Positions 63,588 through 64,000 of a DNA stretch of 64,000 nucleotides are shown here, piece after piece (position 1 is the stretch's first letter; the number at the start of each line of letters is the position of its first letter). The position numbers and the translations under genes are program-made. Below the pieces are notes generated by a model. It made no database searches and had not been told where the DNA came from. It saw nothing but the letters and a program-made list of their open reading frames with translations. The stretch spans positions 1-64,000 of the forward strand of contig NZ_LGDW01000213.1 in the NCBI RefSeq assembly GCF_001280005.1. Reading direction: 5' to 3'. This DNA is from Streptomyces sp. NRRL WC-3618 (lineage in GTDB: Bacteria; Actinomycetota; Actinomycetes; Streptomycetales; Streptomycetaceae).

Positions 63588-64000
63588 GTGCTCCGCACCA
63601 GGTACCACGCACCGCTGAGACCGGCCGTGGTGGGCGCCGGCGCCTCGGGAACACTCGTCGCGATCCACCTGCTGGAAGCGGCGGTCCGCCAGGGAATGCC
63701 CCTGGAACTCACCCTGGTCGACCCGGACGAGGAGACAGGCCGGGGCCTCGCGTACGGCTCCCGGGACCGGCGTCACCTCCTCAATGTGCCGGCCGGGGGG
63801 ATGAGCTGCTTCCCGGACGATCCGCACCACTTCGTGCGCTGGCTCGCTGATCGCGGGACCGCCGCCACCGTCACCTCCTTCGTCCCCAGGAGCCTGTACG
63901 GCGACTACCTCGCCGGCACCCTCAAGGCGTCGGCCGCCCGTGCCGGCACCCTCCTGACACTGCGCCGCATCCACGCCCACGCGACGGACTGCTCCTGGAG
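63588..64000 (+). CDS. FAD/NAD(P)-binding oxidoreductase, cut by the window end
   Basis: The first ~137 residues of a flavoprotein-like oxidoreductase. The dinucleotide-binding motif is VVGAGASGTLVAIHLL near the N-terminus, followed by TLVDPDEETGRGLAYGS and HLLNVPAGGMSCFPDDP, typical of the FAD-NAD(P)-binding (NAD_binding_9) family. The reading frame is open to the end of the window. GTG at 63588 has GGGGAGG at 5-nt spacing; a GTG two codons earlier is in frame. It may belong to the cluster as a tailoring enzyme. Confidence 0.82.
   Translation, partial: MLRTRYHAPLRPAVVGAGASGTLVAIHLLEAAVRQGMPLELTLVDPDEETGRGLAYGSRDRRHLLNVPAGGMSCFPDDPHHFVRWLADRGTAATVTSFVPRSLYGDYLAGTLKASAARAGTLLTLRRIHAHATDCSW

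Overview
The window is high-GC actinobacterial DNA, almost certainly from a Streptomyces. GTG starts are common, Shine-Dalgarno sites are purine-rich, and the gene set (long-tailed DEAD-box helicase, MoeZ, an AdnAB-like helicase-nuclease pair, NudC, AfsR/SARP regulator) is typical of that genus. No rRNA, tRNA, insertion sequence, integrase, prophage or CRISPR array was seen.

Positions 1 to about 31,960 are a conserved chromosomal block. In order it holds a DEAD-box RNA helicase with a roughly 590-residue repetitive basic tail (apparent CTG start), a MiaE/ferritin-like protein, a small membrane protein, a DUF3107 protein, a TetR regulator, a small acidic protein, an alpha/beta hydrolase, and a membrane-anchored DUF3152 putative metalloprotease. 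A five-gene Pel-like polysaccharide operon follows (PelF-type glycosyltransferase, multi-pass membrane protein, 17-codon leader, sugar-nucleotide epimerase, spherulin-4/GH135-like protein). After it come MoeZ, two secreted peptidase-type hydrolases, a flippase-like protein with a degenerate kinase domain, an alkyltransferase-like protein, AdnA, AdnB, an M20 dipeptidase and NudC.

Positions 32,048 to 64,000 are a nonribosomal peptide synthetase (NRPS) gene cluster whose right edge lies outside the window. The synthetase is split over five proteins: A-T-C, A-T (a threonine-type pocket), C-A-T, T-C, and A-T-R ending in a thioester reductase. That makes four A, five T, three C and one reductive release domain, which fits a short peptide released as an aldehyde or alcohol. 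Accessory genes are MbtH, a type II thioesterase, an MFS exporter, a fused double acyl-CoA dehydrogenase, a methyltransferase, an aldo/keto reductase and an argininosuccinate-synthase-like enzyme with altered active-site motifs.

The cluster also carries its own sulfonation supply: cysC, cysD and cysN to make PAPS, and a sulfotransferase whose stop overlaps the start of a stand-alone thioesterase. PAPS could serve to sulfate the product or to turn a hydroxyl into a leaving group. Next to cysN lies a stand-alone protein that looks like the regulatory beta subunit of aspartokinase (two ACT domains), which may tune supply of aspartate-family amino acids such as threonine.

Regulation appears to involve an AfsR/SARP protein and a NarL/LuxR-type orphan response regulator lacking the phosphoacceptor aspartate. 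Related inverted repeats built on GGGTAAT lie in the two divergent promoter regions of the cluster (near 45,400 and 52,140). A degenerate ATP-grasp fragment and an unannotated 50-residue secreted peptide gene add to the unusual content. All functions are read from sequence motifs; the product is not identified here.
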